Source of the DNA: UBA7683 sp964397855
GTDB lineage: Bacteria > Patescibacteriota > Saccharimonadia > Saccharimonadales > UBA7683
DNA length: 64,000 bases
Assembly: GCA_964397855.1 (NCBI GenBank)
Contig: CAYNKQ010000002.1
Location: 1-64,000 of the forward strand
Direction of reading: 5' to 3'
Positions 23,179 through 31,071 of the stretch are shown here, piece after piece. The notes beneath the pieces are model-generated. The model did not search any database and was not told the origin of the DNA. It saw nothing but the letters and a program-made list of their open reading frames with translations. The number at the start of each line of letters is the position of its first letter. The first letter of the stretch is position 1. The position numbers were made by a program, and so were the translations under genes.

Positions 23179-25026
23179 CTATAGGGATGATTTCTGAACA
23201 CGCCCTTTAGTTTCGTGAACAATGCTCTGCATAAAGTTTTCGAGCGGATACGCTTTTTCTTTGCGACCATCTACAGCCAGATCTCCTCGAACACGAGGTG
23301 AAAGCTCTTTGGTTTCAAGTTCTTTCTCGCCAATTACAACAGTATAAGGAATCTTCATCAGCTCAGAATTGCGGATCTTTTTACCGACGGATTCATTGGA
23401 ACGATCAATCTGACATCTGATACCATTCTCTTTTGCAAATGTTGCAATTTCATCAACGAAACTATCAAGTTCAGGAGAGTCCTTTACTTGAATGATTCGT
23501 AGCTGTTCTGGCGCAAGCCAAACCGGGAACCTTCCGGCAGTATGCTCTATGTAGACACTGAGAAACCTTTCAAAAGAACCAAGCAACGCTTTATGGATCA
23601 TGACCGGACGCCGCTTTGTGCCATCGTCAGCAATATATTCAAGTTCAAATCGTTCGGGCTGCAAAAAGTCCAACTGCTCGGTAGCAAGTTGCCATTCTCT
23701 ACCCAGTGCATCTTTTGCCATGATATCGATCTTAGGACCGTAAAAGGCAGCTTCGCCTTCTTCAACTGTATAATCGAGCTCCAGTTTTTTGGCTACATCT
23801 TCAATTGTAGACTGAGCACTTTCCCAAAGTTTTTTGTCCCCAAGATACTTATCAGTCTCATCCCTAAAACTCAGTACCGCACGCCACTCCAGCTGGAACT
23901 TTGAATACATTTCTTTGATCATTCCCATAATTGATGTGAATTCTTCTTCGATTTGATCAACTCTACAAAATACGTGAGCATCGTCTTGCGTAGCACCACG
24001 AACCCTTGAAAGACCATGAAGCTCTCCGGCCTTTTCGTCGCGATACACAATCGTATTTTCCATGTATCGAATCGGGAGGTCACGATAACTACGTGGTTTT
24101 GCGGCATATATTTGGGTGTGGTGAGGGCAGTTCATCGGCTTCATCATAAACTCATCACTCGATTCAGTACTTGTAACACTAAAGCGTTCTGGGTATTTGT
24201 CGTAGTGTCCAGATTTCTGGTACAGCGCGATCTTGGCAATGTGAGGTATTGAGACCCTTTCGTAACCAGCATTGGCTTGAAGTTCCTGGGAAAATTTGCC
24301 GATTTCTTCTCTGAGGATTGTGCCCCTCGGGGTGAATAGCGGTAAACCGGACCCAACCAGTTCAGAGAACACAAACAGATCAAGCTCTTGGCCAAGTTTT
24401 CGGTGATCGCGCTTCTTAGCCTCTTCGAGCATTTGCAAGTAGGTGTGCAACTCTTCCTTAGTCTCAAACGCCACCCCATAGAGACGCTGCATCTGAGGAT
24501 TACCTTCTTTGCCACGCCAATATGCGCCAGCTACGCGCATTAATTTAAATGCCCCCGTTTTGCCAGTATTTTCAACATGTGGACCACGACAAAGATCGGT
24601 GAACTCGCCGTTACTGTAAAAAGATACATTTTCGACGGCAGCATCACCTTCGGTAATAGTGCCCAGCTCACCAGCGTCTAGGTCTTTTGCAATCGTAGTA
24701 CCAGCACGCTTAAGATCATTTAGTAGCTCTTCTTTATAGGGCTGTTTCGATGCCTGAGCCCACTCGAGTGCATCATCGATAGATTTTTCTGAACGTTCAA
24801 ATTCCTGCTTTTGATTTACAACTTTACGCATCTGCTCTTCAATTTTTTTAAAGTCTTCTGTTGAGATAGTTACATTTGGAATGTCGATATCGTAGTAAAA
24901 ACCATTTTCCACTACAGGGCCGACACCGAGCTTTGCCTCTGGCCATAAGGTCGTTACGGCAGTTGCCATAATGTGCGCTAAACTGTGGCGCATTGCATGA
25001 AGTTGGTCGGTTTGTTGATCTGCCAT
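23179..25026 (-). CDS. thrS: Threonyl-tRNA synthetase without TGS domain
   Basis: This 615-residue class II synthetase charges tRNA-Thr. The chain begins at the editing domain (RHSLAHIMA near residue 13, later DLCRGPH near 141) and lacks the N-terminal TGS domain of E. coli ThrRS. The catalytic core has motif 2 RxE-type GLSRVRGATQDDAH and motif 3 KALLGSFERF. The zinc ligands are MNCPHH, H in DAHVF and H in MIHKALL. The C-terminal anticodon domain starts at about residue 515. Expression is predicted to be controlled by the T-box leader at 25054-25223. Confidence 0.96.
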   Translation of the reverse strand: MADQQTDQLHAMRHSLAHIMATAVTTLWPEAKLGVGPVVENGFYYDIDIPNVTISTEDFKKIEEQMRKVVNQKQEFERSEKSIDDALEWAQASKQPYKEELLNDLKRAGTTIAKDLDAGELGTITEGDAAVENVSFYSNGEFTDLCRGPHVENTGKTGAFKLMRVAGAYWRGKEGNPQMQRLYGVAFETKEELHTYLQMLEEAKKRDHRKLGQELDLFVFSELVGSGLPLFTPRGTILREEIGKFSQELQANAGYERVSIPHIAKIALYQKSGHYDKYPERFSVTSTESSDEFMMKPMNCPHHTQIYAAKPRSYRDLPIRYMENTIVYRDEKAGELHGLSRVRGATQDDAHVFCRVDQIEEEFTSIMGMIKEMYSKFQLEWRAVLSFRDETDKYLGDKKLWESAQSTIEDVAKKLELDYTVEEGEAAFYGPKIDIMAKDALGREWQLATEQLDFLQPERFELEYIADDGTKRRPVMIHKALLGSFERFLSVYIEHTAGRFPVWLAPEQLRIIQVKDSPELDSFVDEIATFAKENGIRCQIDRSNESVGKKIRNSELMKIPYTVVIGEKELETKELSPRVRGDLAVDGRKEKAYPLENFMQSIVHETKGRVQKSSL

Positions 25027-25053
25027 ACTGTTCCTTTCTGGCTTAATAATTAC

Positions 25054-25223
25054 AAAAACACGCTACTAGACGAATTATTTTCATCTGTTAGCGTGTTTCG
25101 GGCCCGTTACCAGGCTGTTCCACCGAAATCTTTCACTCTTACCAGCACTAGTTACAGGTGTTCTGGTCTTGCCCCTGGAGCTCCACAGTTCGTTACACTG
25201 CTTCTATGCTTAATCTTATTGTA
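25054..25223 (-). promoter_or_regulatory. Threonine T-box riboswitch with promoter and terminator, thrS leader
   Basis: The minus strand has an extended -10 element TGGTACAAT (TACAAT at 25218-25223), then about 150 nt of leader. The antiterminator reads TTTCGG-TGGAACA-GCC...GGC-CCGAAA: helix A1 (25123-25128 with 25096-25101), the 7-nt T-box bulge TGGAACA (25116-25122) and helix A2 (25113-25115 with 25102-25104). The 3' strand of A1 is shared with the terminator stem AAACACGCTA/TAGCGTGTTT (25056-25098), which ends in a T-run. This is the mutually exclusive pair of a T-box. UGGA pairs with UCCA, and the tRNA-Thr at 30657 has that end. The specifier codon is not certain. Confidence 0.82.
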
Positions 25224-25284
25224 CCACTTTGGTTCTTCGACTTACTCAGAATCATTCATTTTGATTAACCATGAGTTTGTCGAA

Positions 25285-25361
25285 TGGTGGGCGATGGAGG
25301 ATTTGAACCTCCCACCTCCTCAACGTCAATGAGGCGCTCTAGCCAAATGAGCTAATCGCCC
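25285..25361 (-). tRNA. tRNA-Val (GAC anticodon)
   Basis: This 77-nt cloverleaf has acceptor GGGCGAT/ATCGCCC, D-arm GCTC/GAGC, anticodon stem CCTCA/TGAGG with loop TTGACGT (anticodon GAC), T-arm GGAGG-TTCAAAT-CCTCC and encoded CCA. Confidence 0.97.
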
Positions 25362-25436
25362 TAGTACCAAGTGAACGTAATTATAGTACTAAAAACAGGG
25401 GTAAAGTGCAATAACCCAAGCGATTTGTAGCATTAT

Positions 25437-26060
25437 TCAAGAGAGCCTCCTAACGACACTCCCAAGCCAAAGTGACTGAGGCACGTTAACTAAAGATCTC
25501 GTTGCAATACACCGCTGCTTTGATCCAAAATTTACATCAACCAAAACAGGAGCATCTGTAACTTGACCAGGCAGGGTGCCAACTAACAAGTTGTGTGAAG
25601 CCGCTGGCCTAGGTAGGCCACCAGGCCTCCCCCATAAATCGGGCATGTGCCCCGTTTCACGCCTCATTTGCCTGCTCCGTTGATACACTTCAGTAATCTC
25701 ATCTATCACAGTATCATCTACCTCAGCGGAAGCTAGATAGCATTCCACGCTCACACCCTCCATGAATGGCTGCTGCTGCTCGACCACCCATAGCCCGCTT
25801 CCAATTGAGAGCATGTCAATCTCGGTACTTATAGCAATACCACCCAAGTGGGTCTCTATCAACTCTAGCTCTTGTCGTAAAATATCCCTAAACCGTCTTG
25901 CTTCGCTACGACTAAAAGTATCGTGGGAGACCTTCACTACTCGAGGCTCATCAACATCACGATATGCCTGAAACCCTTTTCCAGACCCAATTTTTACAAA
26001 GCTATCACCTGGGTATTCGGCAGCCTCGTGCGCAGCACTCAAGAAGTGTACTCCTCGCAA
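25437..26060 (-). CDS. Kinase-fold-like hypothetical protein
   Basis: This 207-residue protein has weak marks of a protein-kinase-like fold. These are a glycine-rich segment GSGKGFQAYRDVDEPRVVKVS (Lys in VVKVS near residue 43), a Glu-containing helix (RQELELIETHLGG), and late in the chain HNLLVGT...VLVDVNFG (about 158-178), which resembles the HxN/DFG catalytic pair. The start overlaps the end of tgt by 22 nt, so it is co-transcribed with tgt. Substrate and activity are unknown, and the fold is an inference from motif order alone. Confidence 0.5.
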   Translation of the reverse strand: MRGVHFLSAAHEAAEYPGDSFVKIGSGKGFQAYRDVDEPRVVKVSHDTFSRSEARRFRDILRQELELIETHLGGIAISTEIDMLSIGSGLWVVEQQQPFMEGVSVECYLASAEVDDTVIDEITEVYQRSRQMRRETGHMPDLWGRPGGLPRPAASHNLLVGTLPGQVTDAPVLVDVNFGSKQRCIATRSLVNVPQSLWLGSVVRRLS

Positions 26061-27112
26061 ATCCGCTGGAGATAACGAATATTATGTATTGAAGCCAGAG
26101 TCCCAGCTAGCGGCTCCCCTACTTTAAACTGGTGTCGCAAGAATCCACGTGAGAATTTGTTCACGCAAGTATAGCAGTCACATATATCATCTATGACGTT
26201 CGTACTTAGCTTATGTATCTCAGATTTGAGATTAAGACGTTCATCACCAGATGACCACACGCTACCATGCCGAGCGTTCCTGGTTGGAATAACACAGTCA
26301 AGCATGTCAAAACCGCACTCAATAGCCTTTCTAAGATCTCGCGGATCACCCACCCCAAGTAAGAATCGTGGTCGATTAGAATCATCAAATAGCGGGGCAA
26401 GAAATTCAAACATTTCATGCATCTCTTCCCTAGTCTCTCCAACCGAAAGCCCGCCAATTGCTATGCCACCAACAGGTAGACCCTGGACAATCTCTAAGCT
26501 TTTTCTTCTAAGTTCTTTGTCTAACCCACCTTGCACAACACCAAAAAGCAGCGGCTTCTCTTCGTCTGTCATATCCTGAGTGAGTCGATTATACTCAGCG
26601 ATACTACGTTCTAACCAGCGATGAGTTCTTTCGAATGCCTCTTGAGTTCTACCGCGGGCCGCTTGTTCCAGCGAAACAACATCGTCAAAAGCGACAATCA
26701 TATCCGCGCCAAGCTTCATTTGTATTTGAATCGAAATTTCAGGAGAAAGGAATACAATGTCACCAGACCGTGGATCTTTAAATGTGACACCCTCTTCAGC
26801 GATCTTATTAATGTGGGCCAGCGAGAATACTTGAAAACCACCTGAGTCCGTAAGCATGGGTAAATCTTGACCGGTAAAAGTGTGGAGACCACCCAACGAT
26901 GCTACGACACCTTCACCCGGTTGCATATGTAAGTGATACGTATTCGCAAGTACAACCTGTACGCCAGTAGATTTCACCATCTCGGGTGTCAACGACTTAA
27001 CCGCACCCCGAGTACCATCGGGCATAAACGTCGGGGTAATAATATTCTTACCGCGGACAGTTAGTTCGCCAGTACGTGAATACTCGCCTATCTTCTTTTT
27101 CTCTACATACAT
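26039..27112 (-). CDS. tgt: tRNA-guanine transglycosylase
   Basis: This 357-residue enzyme swaps guanine 34 of GUN-anticodon tRNAs for a queuosine precursor. D89 lies in LTDSGGFQVFSL, and nucleophile D272 in LDCVIPTRNARHG. The zinc site is C311-x-C313-xx-C316 with His in SIHNIRY. Length is normal for bacterial TGT. The -10 TATAAT (27121-27126, extended TGC) is only 8 nt before ATG and there is no Shine-Dalgarno, so the mRNA looks leaderless. A 7-bp tandem repeat begins 12 bp beyond the -10. Confidence 0.95.
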   Translation of the reverse strand: MYVEKKKIGEYSRTGELTVRGKNIITPTFMPDGTRGAVKSLTPEMVKSTGVQVVLANTYHLHMQPGEGVVASLGGLHTFTGQDLPMLTDSGGFQVFSLAHINKIAEEGVTFKDPRSGDIVFLSPEISIQIQMKLGADMIVAFDDVVSLEQAARGRTQEAFERTHRWLERSIAEYNRLTQDMTDEEKPLLFGVVQGGLDKELRRKSLEIVQGLPVGGIAIGGLSVGETREEMHEMFEFLAPLFDDSNRPRFLLGVGDPRDLRKAIECGFDMLDCVIPTRNARHGSVWSSGDERLNLKSEIHKLSTNVIDDICDCYTCVNKFSRGFLRHQFKVGEPLAGTLASIHNIRYLQRICEEYTS

Positions 27113-27138
27113 CTGGGTAGATTATAGCAGAGGCGGGG

Positions 27139-27194
27139 TTAGTTCTTAGTTCTTAGTTCTTAGTTCTTAGTTCTTAGTTCTTAGTTCTTAGTTC
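27139..27194. repeat. Heptamer tandem repeat (TTAGTTC x 8)
   Basis: Eight perfect copies of TTAGTTC lie directly upstream of the tgt -10 box, covering its -35 region and the bases beyond. Length can change by slipped-strand mispairing in such arrays. Confidence 0.98.
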
Positions 27195-27780
27195 TGTTAA
27201 TCATAACCCTCGCCTAGCGAGACAACTAATCCACCCATTCAACCAAACCCGAACCCTGGAAGGCTCTGTGTGACGAGTCAAGGAGTGACTTGCCCGAATC
27301 AGTAACTAAAGAATATATGAGGGATGCTTGCATCGTCACGACGCGTCACACAGGGCCTGGAGGGGTATCGAGGCTTGGGTGTTATGGGTGAGGGTTTTGT
27401 ATTCCTTTTGTGCAAAAGGAATAAGAGGAAAGAGGTGAGAAGAAGCTGGCTGGAAGAGATGGAGGGTTGGAGAAGCTTGGGGTGCTAAGACAGGAAGTTG
27501 ATGTGTTGATGACTGGATCTTTCCACTGCGGTCAGGATGACACTGCTTTGCTAAAGCTGTGGAGTAGGGGCTGATTGTTTAGACTGACTTCGCCTCAGCA
27601 AACAACGAGATAGGAAAAGTGGCCACTCCATTGTCACACTCTTAACAGATGTAAAGATTGTACTTATCCTCTACTATCGCTAACTTATCCACAAATGATT
27701 TGCAATAAAAATGCAGCCTGTGATATGCTTGATCACTGTCGGGCAAGAATTAACGTAATATAGGTCGAAACTTGTCCATA
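27195..27780. other. Gene-free stretch with a large imperfect inverted repeat
   Basis: No ORF of credible length. The main structure is an imperfect inverted repeat with arms of about 45 bp (27232-27275 and 27343-27390) meeting at CTGTGTGACG/CGTCACACAG. Smaller palindromes sit inside (AGTCA/TGACT, GATGC/GCATC). Beyond it are a perfect ATTCCTTTT/AAAAGGAAT palindrome (27401-27422), a purine-rich tract to about 27510 and a DnaA-box match TTATCCACA (27685-27693). Confidence 0.6.
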
Positions 27781-27809
27781 TTGACAAATCAATTAGCTTA
27801 TGCTAATAT
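27781..27809 (+). promoter_or_regulatory. Near-consensus promoter of the 40-codon gene
   Basis: TTGACA (27781-27786), 17 nt, TAATAT (27804-27809). The start of RNA would fall about 2 nt before ATG 27818. Confidence 0.85.
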
Positions 27810-27817
27810 TGGAGTAC

Positions 27818-27940
27818 ATGAGTAACAAACCCATGAAACACCAGAAGTCGCAGCTCGAAAAATTCAAACTATTTTTTGAAGAAATCCCAGCTGCAAACCC
27901 TATGGGTAAAAGACTTCGCCGCAACAAAGCTGTAGTGTAA
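27818..27940 (+). CDS. Small basic protein, 40 residues, single-gene unit
   Basis: The frame reads MSNKPMKHQKSQLEKFKLFF then EEIPAANPMGKRLRRNKAVV and ends at TAA. It has a very strong promoter (27781-27809) and its own terminator (27971-28005), so the unit is almost nothing but this ORF. GGAG lies only 3 nt before ATG, inside a leader of about 2 nt if the start follows the -10 normally. Translation is then leaderless, or uses the second ATG at 27833. The middle could form an amphipathic helix and the C terminus is strongly basic. No family is recognised. An sRNA that happens to contain an ORF is the alternative. Confidence 0.55.
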   Translation: MSNKPMKHQKSQLEKFKLFFEEIPAANPMGKRLRRNKAVV

Positions 27941-27970
27941 ACTACACCCTAAGCGTAAAAGTAGAACATA

Positions 27971-28005
27971 AAAAAAGCTGCATTCATTTGCGGCTTTTTA
28001 TTTTT
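27971..28005 (+). terminator. Terminator of the 40-codon gene
   Basis: Stem AAAAAGCTGC/GCGGCTTTTT (one G-T pair) with an 8-nt loop, followed by TATTTTT. Confidence 0.85.
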
Positions 28006-28096
28006 ACCAAATAACAGATGGAGGTTGCTCTATCCCCAGAACCACATATGTTTATCCACTAGCATTTTACTCAGAGGTATGACAATATATAGTCAT

Positions 28097-28546
28097 ATGA
28101 TATGCCCATTCTGTTACAACAATACCAAGATCTATAACTCCCGAAGCACCCAGAACGGAACCCAGACCTGGCGCCGACATCGGTGCACTGACTGCATGAA
28201 ATCATTTACCACCCGAGAAAAGATCGATTGGACCGGCCGGGTGCAGATCCAGTCCAACGACGGTGTCACCCCTTATAGCAGAGACAGGCTACTTCTAAGT
28301 ATCGCGCGGGCAGCAGCTGAGTTAGACCTACCAGCTGGAGCGATAACAGATCTAACAGATTCAGTCGAGGCGGAGCTCCAGAGAAATTTCTTTTTTACCC
28401 CTGAAGTCCAGCAAGCGGCTAGTATTACCGCCCTGTCTACTACGGTTATTGCGCGCTACGACTCAAACCTGGCCCTACAATACATTAATCAGATTTATCG
28501 CAGCAAACCTCCTAAAGAACTCGTGAAAGCCCTCTTGGACGCCTAG
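28097..28546 (+). CDS. NrdR-like zinc-ribbon/ATP-cone regulator, divergent
   Basis: Taken from ATG 28097 the protein has 149 residues. It opens MICPFCYNNTKIYNSRS and continues RRHRCTDCMKSFTTREK, the CxxC/CxxC zinc ribbon of NrdR, the repressor of ribonucleotide reductase genes. A degenerate ATP-cone follows (RVQIQSNDGVTPYSRDRLLLSIARAA), ending with ALQYINQIYR, like AYVRFASVYR of NrdR. It differs enough that it may be a paralogue with another target. Upstream in-frame starts (TTG 28025, ATG 28079) exist. The one chosen gives the family's usual M-x-C-P-x-C. No good Shine-Dalgarno is seen. Confidence 0.75.
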   Translation: MICPFCYNNTKIYNSRSTQNGTQTWRRHRCTDCMKSFTTREKIDWTGRVQIQSNDGVTPYSRDRLLLSIARAAAELDLPAGAITDLTDSVEAELQRNFFFTPEVQQAASITALSTTVIARYDSNLALQYINQIYRSKPPKELVKALLDA

Positions 28547-28552
28547 AAGGGC

Positions 28553-30229
28553 TTAGGAAGCAAGTTCTTTTGGTGTCTTTGGCTTGGATCGCACGCCCTT
28601 GTGCGTCAACGCAAATTTATCAAGGTATTTCCCGAACATGAGCCGTGTCTGAGAATATAGACCCGCAAACGAACCGTAGATAATGCTAGTAAATGGCAAC
28701 AAGACCCACTGCACCAGCATTAAGATGCTTCTGTGCCGCTTGTATCTCTCTGGGCGTGGAGGTAAAAGCTTCATAGAAAGGAATACTGCAATCATAAGAC
28801 CTAACAGAGCCAAAGTTTGCGCATAACTTGCAATCACGGGTAACTGGTGAGCAACTATACTCTTGTTTGACTGTGGACCTATTAATAACGGGATGCGGGC
28901 TGCCAGCAATAGGAGTAACGAAGCAGTAGCCCAGCTTACATGTGTATCTAGTAGCCTGAAAAACTTTGGTATAAACATTCTGAGCGGAACAATCCGATTT
29001 TTTTTACGTCTGAAACCAAGATTAGCTATATACGGAATATCAGAAGTACCGTAGGCCCATCGGCTCACCTGTACAAACTGGTCTTTAAAGGTTTCTTTGT
29101 ACGTATCAGAGAGAACCGCATCTTGGTAAGTTGGCGAATAGATAGGTATAACATGGTGATTTCCGCCAAACGTAAAATAGCTCCGCCAGAATTGGTGACC
29201 GTCTTCCACTACTGTTCGCACGCTCCACCAGTCAGTCTCCACCAATGCGTCAAGACTTTGGGCGTGACTCGAGAAGTTTCGAAGTAGATGCGGCCGAACG
29301 GACTGTGTAATGGTAAAGAAAGAGTTTCCTACAGCGAGCACACGCATAGCCGCAGGTACGTCCCAGATGTTATTGGTATATAGAGCAAGTGGCTGGTAAG
29401 AATGATGTTTGCGATCTTTAGTTAAAACGTATGAATAGCTCAGGTGAGCAAAATAGTCAGCATGCGGTCGGTTGTCTGCATCGAGAGTGGTGACCAGCAC
29501 CTTGTTGTAGTCGATATCATGCTCTTTAAAGTACGGTAGAATCTGACGAGCAGCCCAGGTGATATTTCCTCCCTTACCTACTACTTCATTTTCGAGTACA
29601 GTGTGTTTAGTGGTTGTTGCATATTGAAACTTACTACCAAATTCTTTAATAAGCCGCTTTGCTGTGGCCTCAGGCACCGCACCACCCCGCTCTTCATATG
29701 CAATTACTAACATCAGCTGCTTGGCATTATATTTAGAATCAATCAGTGACTGAATTGTTGGCGCAACCACTTCATACGACTCCTTCCACATTGGAACAAT
29801 TACAAGATGTAAGAGATCTTTTGGCGCAATATCATGAAGCTCTGTATCTGAAACATACTCTAGTAGATTTTCAAGGTGGACCTTTTCTCTGCGGTTAAGT
29901 GTTTTCTTAGCATCAGATAGTTTTTTTATTGCCTGACTGGGTGAGTCAAGATCATCTAGCCACAGTTGCCATGGTGACTTTGCAGATTCCTGCATACGGT
30001 TGTAGCCCTGAAGTGTTCTGAAGGCGATGGCGACTGAACGGTAAAACCAACTCATCATGAAAAACAGTATGAATATCGCCGCCGCCCGAGAAGTGGTGTC
30101 AATAAGGGTCAATATAATAGGTAGGGATAGTATAAACCAGCTAAGGCTACCTGGCAGTATTTCAAATAGACGATACTTTAGCGCTCGCTTACCAACTGGA
30201 ATTTCTAGATCTTGGGAGAATCCAGCCAT
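28553..30229 (-). CDS. Membrane glycosyltransferase, GT2-like
   Basis: This 558-residue protein has two N-terminal helices (about 27-65), a catalytic domain with LVIVPMWKESYEVV near 143, LDADNRPHADY (DxD-type) near 250, VVEDGHQFWR near 343 and QVSRWAYGTSD (QxxRW-type) near 395. Three or four C-terminal helices follow. This order is that of processive GT2 enzymes such as cellulose and hyaluronan synthases. The product is not predictable and may be a surface polysaccharide. The gene directly follows a small membrane protein (30230-30598) and may act with it. Confidence 0.85.
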   Translation of the reverse strand: MAGFSQDLEIPVGKRALKYRLFEILPGSLSWFILSLPIILTLIDTTSRAAAIFILFFMMSWFYRSVAIAFRTLQGYNRMQESAKSPWQLWLDDLDSPSQAIKKLSDAKKTLNRREKVHLENLLEYVSDTELHDIAPKDLLHLVIVPMWKESYEVVAPTIQSLIDSKYNAKQLMLVIAYEERGGAVPEATAKRLIKEFGSKFQYATTTKHTVLENEVVGKGGNITWAARQILPYFKEHDIDYNKVLVTTLDADNRPHADYFAHLSYSYVLTKDRKHHSYQPLALYTNNIWDVPAAMRVLAVGNSFFTITQSVRPHLLRNFSSHAQSLDALVETDWWSVRTVVEDGHQFWRSYFTFGGNHHVIPIYSPTYQDAVLSDTYKETFKDQFVQVSRWAYGTSDIPYIANLGFRRKKNRIVPLRMFIPKFFRLLDTHVSWATASLLLLLAARIPLLIGPQSNKSIVAHQLPVIASYAQTLALLGLMIAVFLSMKLLPPRPERYKRHRSILMLVQWVLLPFTSIIYGSFAGLYSQTRLMFGKYLDKFALTHKGVRSKPKTPKELAS

Positions 30230-30598
30230 TTAGATCTTGCTCACCAACGTAAGTAGATCAAATGTCGTAATTAGCGTCACTACAGATACGACCACGTAGA
30301 CAGCCAATGCACCAATAGCAAACAAGCGGTTCCCTTTATGAAGTCGGTGAGCGATAAAAATCATTGCCCCAAGCCCAAGTAGCGAAAAAAGCGATAAACT
30401 ATACAATGTGTACCAACTAGAGGTATGCAGCACGCTGCCATCGTTCTTTATGTACTGAACTGGTACCTTGAAGTCATGACTTTTGAGCAGCACAAACGTG
30501 GCTACAACAGTAATAAATGATACCGCTGCGTTGGCGACGATAAGCACTGTGACAGGTTTATCTTTTGTAAATTGTACGGGTTCAGTAGTTTTTTCCAT
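30230..30598 (-). CDS. Small membrane protein preceding the glycosyltransferase
   Basis: This 122-residue protein has three hydrophobic helices (about 17-40, 64-84 and 92-118). The outside loop between the first two contains VPVQYIKNDGSVLHTSSWYT. It abuts the glycosyltransferase start with no gap, so it is likely an accessory subunit or simply co-transcribed. An upstream TATAAT and AGGT precede its ATG. No family is recognised. Confidence 0.65.
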   Translation of the reverse strand: MEKTTEPVQFTKDKPVTVLIVANAAVSFITVVATFVLLKSHDFKVPVQYIKNDGSVLHTSSWYTLYSLSLFSLLGLGAMIFIAHRLHKGNRLFAIGALAVYVVVSVVTLITTFDLLTLVSKI

Positions 30599-30656
30599 TA
30601 TTGTACCTACGATTATACTCTATATTTATGCAATTCTATCTTGAAAACATAAGTTA

Positions 30657-30733
30657 TGGAGCCGCCTCGGGGATTCGAACCCCGGACCCCCACTTTACGA
30701 AAGTGGTGCTCTAGCCAACTGAGCTAAGGCGGC
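30657..30733 (-). tRNA. tRNA-Thr (CGT anticodon)
   Basis: This 77-nt cloverleaf has acceptor GCCGCCT/AGGCGGC, anticodon loop TTTCGTA (anticodon CGT), T-arm CGGGG-TTCGAAT-CCCCG, discriminator T and encoded CCA. The UCCA 3' end is complementary to the UGGA in the thrS T-box bulge. Confidence 0.97.
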
Positions 30734-30881
30734 CCGTTAGAACCCCACCTAGCTCTCGCTTCCCTTTTGGGAAAAGCTTCGATTTACGCTGGGTCCTCGT
30801 TCTCAATCCAAAAACTGTGCTACTCCTTTTTTTGAATTGGGCTGAGACAATTGTAGCAGATCAACTATGCACGTCGAACCG

Positions 30882-30910
30882 TTGCATTCCAGATGAAAAA
30901 TTGCTACTAT
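30882..30910 (+). promoter_or_regulatory. tRNA-Asp promoter
   Basis: TTGCAT (30882-30887), 17 nt, TACTAT (30905-30910), about 30 nt before the mature tRNA-Asp. Confidence 0.75.
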
Positions 30911-30940
30911 ACTCTAGTCTTTCTCAGTAATTGCTGACGA

Positions 30941-31016
30941 GGGCCCGTAGTGTAGTGGTTATCACGCCTCCCTGTCACGGAGGAGATCGCCGGTTCAAGT
31001 CCGGTCGGGCCCGCCA
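30941..31016 (+). tRNA. tRNA-Asp (GTC anticodon)
   Basis: This 76-nt cloverleaf has acceptor GGGCCCG/CGGGCCC, anticodon stem CCTCC/GGAGG with loop CTGTCAC (anticodon GTC), T-arm GCCGG-TTCAAGT-CCGGT, discriminator G and encoded CCA. Confidence 0.97.
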
Positions 31017-31018
31017 AG

Positions 31019-31047
31019 TTGACTTACTATCATTTTTATGGTAGTAT
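31019..31047 (+). promoter_or_regulatory. Promoter of the acetyltransferase gene
   Basis: TTGACT (31019-31024), 17 nt, TAGTAT (31042-31047). It starts right after the CCA of tRNA-Asp and would give an 18-nt leader. Confidence 0.7.
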
Positions 31048-31071
31048 TTTTATGTAAAGAATTAAAACAAA

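Noticed and set aside
27139..27194. CRISPR array
   Set aside because: Units are 7 bp with no spacers and there are no cas genes.
13136..27693. Chromosome origin based on two perfect DnaA boxes (13136 and 27685)
   Set aside because: The boxes are 14 kb apart and single. About 0.5 matches are expected by chance, and no dnaA or dnaN is present.
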